Shown here: positions 60,225 to 64,000 of the stretch, piece after piece
Layout of the letters: every line of letters starts with the position of its first letter
How positions within the stretch are numbered: the first letter of the stretch is position 1
Origin: Bryoerythrophyllum caledonicum
Taxonomy: Eukaryota; Streptophyta; Bryopsida; Pottiales; Pottiaceae
Assembly: GCA_963971425.1 (NCBI GenBank)
Contig: OZ020514.1
Span: forward strand, 12,343,218 to 12,407,217
Direction: 5' to 3'
DNA: 64,000 bases
Notes under the pieces: model-generated
Seen by the model: only the letters and a program-made list of their open reading frames with translations
What the model was told of the DNA's origin: nothing
The model's database searches: none
Made by a program: the position numbers and the translations under genes

Positions 60225-60998
60225 TGTACAGTACCCTCACACAAGTATACGTACTTTTTGCTTTTGTACGTTTCCACACTACACTGTTGCCAACTTTGGC
60301 ACCGTCCTGAGGGCTAAAAATTTGTCAATTTACCATGAAATTTTTGGCACAAGATCACTTCTATGTTGAAAACATGTGTGCCAAATTTCAAGGCCAGATG
60401 ATTTATACAAAAAAAGATATCCAAGATTTACCAACATGGGGTAGCTGTAAGAAAAGTTTTACAGCTGCCAACTTTGACACCCTTCCAAGGATTAAAAGAT
60501 TTTTTTTGCCCATGTAATTTTTAGCATGAGACGACTTCTATGTTGATTATATGTGTGAAAAATTTCAAGTCCAAAAGATCCACACAATTAGAACTACATA
60601 AAAAGCTAGCAGCATGTGTAGTTGTGAGAAACATGTCACTCCTAGCCGACTTTGACACACTCCCAAGGATTGAATTTTTTGGTATTTTCCCATGAAATTT
60701 TTGACATGAGACTATCTCTATATTGATCACATGCATGCCAAGTTTTAAGGCCAAAATATCTACATATCAAAAGATTTTTGAAATCTATATAGCTTTGAAT
60801 GGCTCACAACTATGTATTCATCTTTTGGCCTTGAAATTTGGCACACATGTTGTCAACATAAAGGTGATCTTGTGCCAAAAATTTCATGGTAAATTGACAA
60901 TTTGTCAACCCTGAGGAGGGTGCCAAAGTTGGCAGGAGTGTAGTGTGGAAACGTGCAAAATCAAAAAAGTACATATACTTGTGTGAGGGTACTGTACA
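60225..60998. mobile_element. Foldback element, family E, with long terminal inverted repeats
   Basis: The left arm starts TGTACAGTACCCTCACACAA and the right arm is its complement (TTGTGTGAGGGTACTGTACA). Arms of about 185 bp match with roughly one mismatch in eight to ten. Between them, units of AAATTTxTGGCACAAGATCAC...ATGTGTGCCAAATTTCAAGG are repeated (near 60340, 60520, 60700 and, inverted, 60840). No coding sequence. A fragment lies at 37945-38150. Confidence 0.85.
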
Positions 60999-61753
60999 TC
61001 CACAGAGTGTCGCATGCCATGCATTAATGCGGAAATATTTGGTTCAAATTTATATTAATTTTACAATATCCACATAATTTTTTATTCGATTGGAATGAAC
61101 TTGAAAAAGAATTAGGCGTACCTATTTCAATTTTGCTCGCTTGCTTTGTTGGATCTTCTCCGCTTCAGAGTGCTTTCAAAGTCTCTCTCCTATCCGGTAG
61201 TTTTATCTGTTTGCCTTCACTATTATTGATGCAAATATTCTTCTCTACACCTTGGATTGAGTGTCAAAGTGAAGTATATTTTTAGTTTACAACACTCACA
61301 ATGGCAAGGTACATCCCTTTGAATCATTGTCATGTATAATTCTTATTTTACATTAAAGCACAAACCATGGTTGGGAATTTGTTAGATCATTTCTTACCAA
61401 TTTCTGTATGTAACATCATAGTACTGATAAAATGTTTTCGGACCATTGTAGGAGTAATGAATCTGGCCAATTTCACTAGGAGAAGATGTTTGGTGCAGGC
61501 ATGTCTGTAATAGCAACTTCTACAATTGAATCTTTCATTACTTCTTCTATTATTGATGTTGTAAGTTGCGAGATGACTTTCCACTAAAAATTACTTGGAA
61601 AGAAAGTAAGTCTACAGTTGCTAATGATGACATTCTCACTTTGATCCATCTTTTGTCTTTTACCTCAACGACTCCAATACGTTTATTTTGTTTTCCTCCC
61701 ATATTGTTTCAAAAGTATGACAAGACGTATGCCGCTTTGATCGTTGTTTACCA
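60999..61753. other. Intergenic
   Basis: No gene or repeat recognised. Confidence 0.4.
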
Positions 61754-62823
61754 CTACACTAAAAGTTTCATTTAGTGTAATGGCACGAATAGTGTACTTA
61801 CCTTAGTACACTAATTGCGAACAAGTTGACAAATAGTGTACTACTTGCAAACAAGTCTACTTTCTCAAATTATTATTCGATCAAAATTTACTTTATCAAA
61901 GATTACTTTATCGGAGTACACTTTGTGGAAATTAAAATTTTTTAAAGCTTACTTTTTCAAGAGATTACTTTTTCAAGTTTTACTTCTTAAAAAGTTTACT
62001 TTTTCAAAATTTACTTTTCCAAACATTTACTTTTTCAAAACTTTACTTTTTCAAAAAAATTCTTTTTTCCAAGTTTACTTTGAAATAGTGAACTTTTGAA
62101 AAAGTAAACTTTTGAAAAAGTAAACTTTTGAAAAAGTAAACTTTTGAAAAAGTAAACTTTTGAAAAAGTAAACTTTTGAAAAAGTGAACTTGAAAAAGTG
62201 AACTTTTGAAAAAGTTCACTATTTCAAAGTAAACTTGGAAAAAAGTAAATTTTTGAAAAAGTGAAGTTTTGAAAAAGTAAATGTTTGGAAAAGTAAATTT
62301 TGAAAAGGTTTACTTTTGAAAAAGTTTACTTTTCAAACGTTTTCTTTTTCAAATCTTAACTTTTTCAAACGTTTACATTTGGAAAAGATTATTTTTACAA
62401 AAGTTTATCTTTTCAAAAGGGAAGTTGTCTTTTTTCCCCGAATTGATGTTTTTCCCTAGTTCTTGTTTTTTTCAAAAATGTCGATTTTTCCAAATTGTTG
62501 TTTTCGCAAAAATGTTGTTTTTTCCTATTTGTTGTTTTCCCAAATTGTTGTTTTTTCCTAATTGTTGTTTTTTCCAATTTTTTCTTTGTGAGTTTTATTT
62601 TTTCTCTTCTTCACCTTTTTGTACACATAATTCTCTTCTACTTTCAATACACTATACGTGCACGAGTAAAAAAGTTAATATTCCAATCTTTACAAAAGTT
62701 CACAAATAGTGTAGTAGTTCACATTTAGTGTACTATTTTGTCACTACACTAATTGCGTAGTTGACAATTAGTGTAGGGGTTCGTATTTAGTGTCCACTAC
62801 ACTAAATGAAACTTTTAGTGTAG
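61754..62823. mobile_element. CACTA-like non-autonomous element with a hairpin-forming tandem core
   Basis: The ends are inverted copies of CTACACTAAAAGTTTCATTT, each itself running into TAGTGTA; subterminal TAGTGTAC/CACTACACTAA units recur at 61785-61850 and 62715-62800, as in CACTA elements. The core (about 61930-62420) is made of TTTACTTTTTCAAAA units on the left and their complement GAAAAAGTAAACTTTT on the right, so a single strand can fold over several hundred bases. 62440-62590 is a run of TTGTTGTTTTTTCC units. No transposase; superfamily assignment tentative. Confidence 0.65.
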
Positions 62824-63360
62824 CTATGTCGGAATGGAATAACATTTGACCAAATATGCCACATTGTGTGTTAGTTTCAACCTCTGCAACTCAGAATCCT
62901 TTGGAAATTCATTTGCATGCCACATTTAATTAAATCTAGACTTTGAAAAGTCCAGAATGGTCAAAGTCTAGATTTAGTCATCAAGAGAATGTGCAAAAAA
63001 TATGGCACAAAGGTGCATCGGGAGATCTATCGAAGAAATTGAAGATGGTGAAATTCTTTTGAAAGGAAGGAGCTTTATGGAAGAAGCGTTGGAAACATCA
63101 ATGGGTGTGAAATGGTACCATGTGCCCTTGCATTCACATATAGGAGGATCTTCCGATGTGACCAACTGTACCTAGAGAACTTGGAAGTGAATCCCTCAAA
63201 AGTATGAGGAAAGAATAACTGATGATAAATAAGGGTGAATGGATCCTTTACAAAACAACTGATGATGTTCCAAAGCAGATCAAGGGGGACATGCTAGTAG
63301 TACATGCGAGAACAATCCGGTAGGAAACAAATGTGGCATATAGTTGGATCCAGTAGACAC
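62824..63360. other. Intergenic with a short open frame
   Basis: 63002-63175 (+) is a 57-codon frame starting MAQRCIGRSIEEIEDGEILL with coding-like composition (EEIEDGE, KWYHVPLHSH), but no family is recognised and no splice context is clear. Otherwise nothing recognised. Confidence 0.3.
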
Positions 63361-63940
63361 AACAAGCAATTTAAAAAAAGGCCGAGACATTAAAGATAAA
63401 TCATGACAGCAACAGGCAAATCAATAATAGAATAAATTCGATGTAAAAATCTATCACATGCAGATATAGGAGGGATAGATAGATCTTCCTATCTCTTGGA
63501 CTGATTCACTAAAGACAATTCATGACAACAAGAGGCAAATTCATAACCGAATGTATTAAGATACGCAAATCAGATACATGCTAGTATAGGTGCAATCGAT
63601 AGATCTTCCTATCTCTTGGATTGATTCACTGAAGACAATTCATGACAACAACAAGCAAATTCATAACCGAATGTATTAAGATACGCAAATCATACACATG
63701 CTCATGTAGGTGCAATCGATAGATCTTCCTATCTCCTACACTCAAAAGCACCCAACAAATGTAACATACAATCGGTCCCAGTACGCAAATAAGGCTTTTC
63801 CAAAGAGGATTGATTCACTAAAGAATTTTTATCACAACAACAGGCGATTCAATATCGTATGTATTAGGATGTGAAATCTTACACATTCAGATAGAGTGGG
63901 GATCGATAGATCTTCCAATCTTCTAGGCTTAGGGTCGATA
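63361..63940. repeat. 120-bp tandem array
   Basis: Units start at 63361, 63481 and 63601 with a period of exactly 120 bp, then a broken unit from 63721 that resumes near 63800. Shared landmarks: AGATCTTCCTATCTCTTGGA, TTCATGACAACAA, CGAATGTATTAAGATACGCA. The two central units are the most alike. The array may continue beyond the window. Confidence 0.9.
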
Positions 63941-64000
63941 TAGGATATCGTCTGAGGATCGATAGGTTGTCTAGTCTTTGAACTCAAGGATCCGCCGCGT

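Overview
This is nuclear DNA of a land plant: GT-AG introns, plastid-targeted nitrite reductase, a plant-type GH17 glucanase, an eight-cysteine lipid-transfer-like protein and a Kdo-pathway isomerase, set in dense transposon debris. GC-rich exons, short introns and a stand-alone DPY-30 protein would suit a seed-free plant (lycophyte, fern or bryophyte), but the lineage is an inference and is not fixed by this window.

Layout. 1-2250: a decayed Ty3/gypsy-type element that carries a C5-cytosine DNA methyltransferase domain upstream of its reverse transcriptase. 4657-8174 (+): CNNM/DUF21 membrane transporter-like gene, 13 exons. 8.8-22.8 kb: transposon-rich, with a broken PR-1 (CAP) gene near 11.6-12.0 kb and a full-length, defective Copia element (14590-19745) sitting inside a TIR element. 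22872-25710 (+): ferredoxin-nitrite reductase, 6 exons. 26240-28553 (-): GH17 glucan endo-1,3-beta-glucosidase, 3 exons. 29-32 kb: TIR elements. 32487-34677 (-): a small 4-exon DPY-30-motif gene whose exons are each too short to stand out. 35-38 kb: a possible gene start and rearranged captured gene fragments (short-chain dehydrogenase plus two kinase pieces in opposite orientation). 38-49 kb: almost only TIR elements and tandem repeats. 50062-51387 (+): LTP-like protein with a C-terminal membrane helix. 52767-54923 (+): arabinose-5-phosphate isomerase. 55485-56927 (-): single-exon five-bladed-propeller glycosidase-like protein. 57982-59004 (+): NudC/CS-domain co-chaperone. 59-64 kb: a long-TIR foldback element, a CACTA-like hairpin element and a 120-bp tandem array.

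The genes do not form a pathway. The kinds of plant function represented are nitrogen assimilation, cell-wall pectin (Kdo) and callose metabolism, ion transport, extracellular lipid binding and chaperoning.

The most notable observations are: (1) the methyltransferase domain inside a gypsy-type element; (2) nitrite reductase intron 4, which is end to end a copy of a TIR element also found as free copies in this window, so it looks like an intron made by transposon insertion; (3) two non-autonomous TIR families flanked by TTAA, with CCC(C)TAAAGG-like ends reminiscent of piggyBac; (4) the DPY-30 gene; (5) a captured chimera of gene fragments that keeps an intron. Coordinates were read by eye; exon borders rest on GT/AG sites and frame continuity, and repeat borders are approximate.
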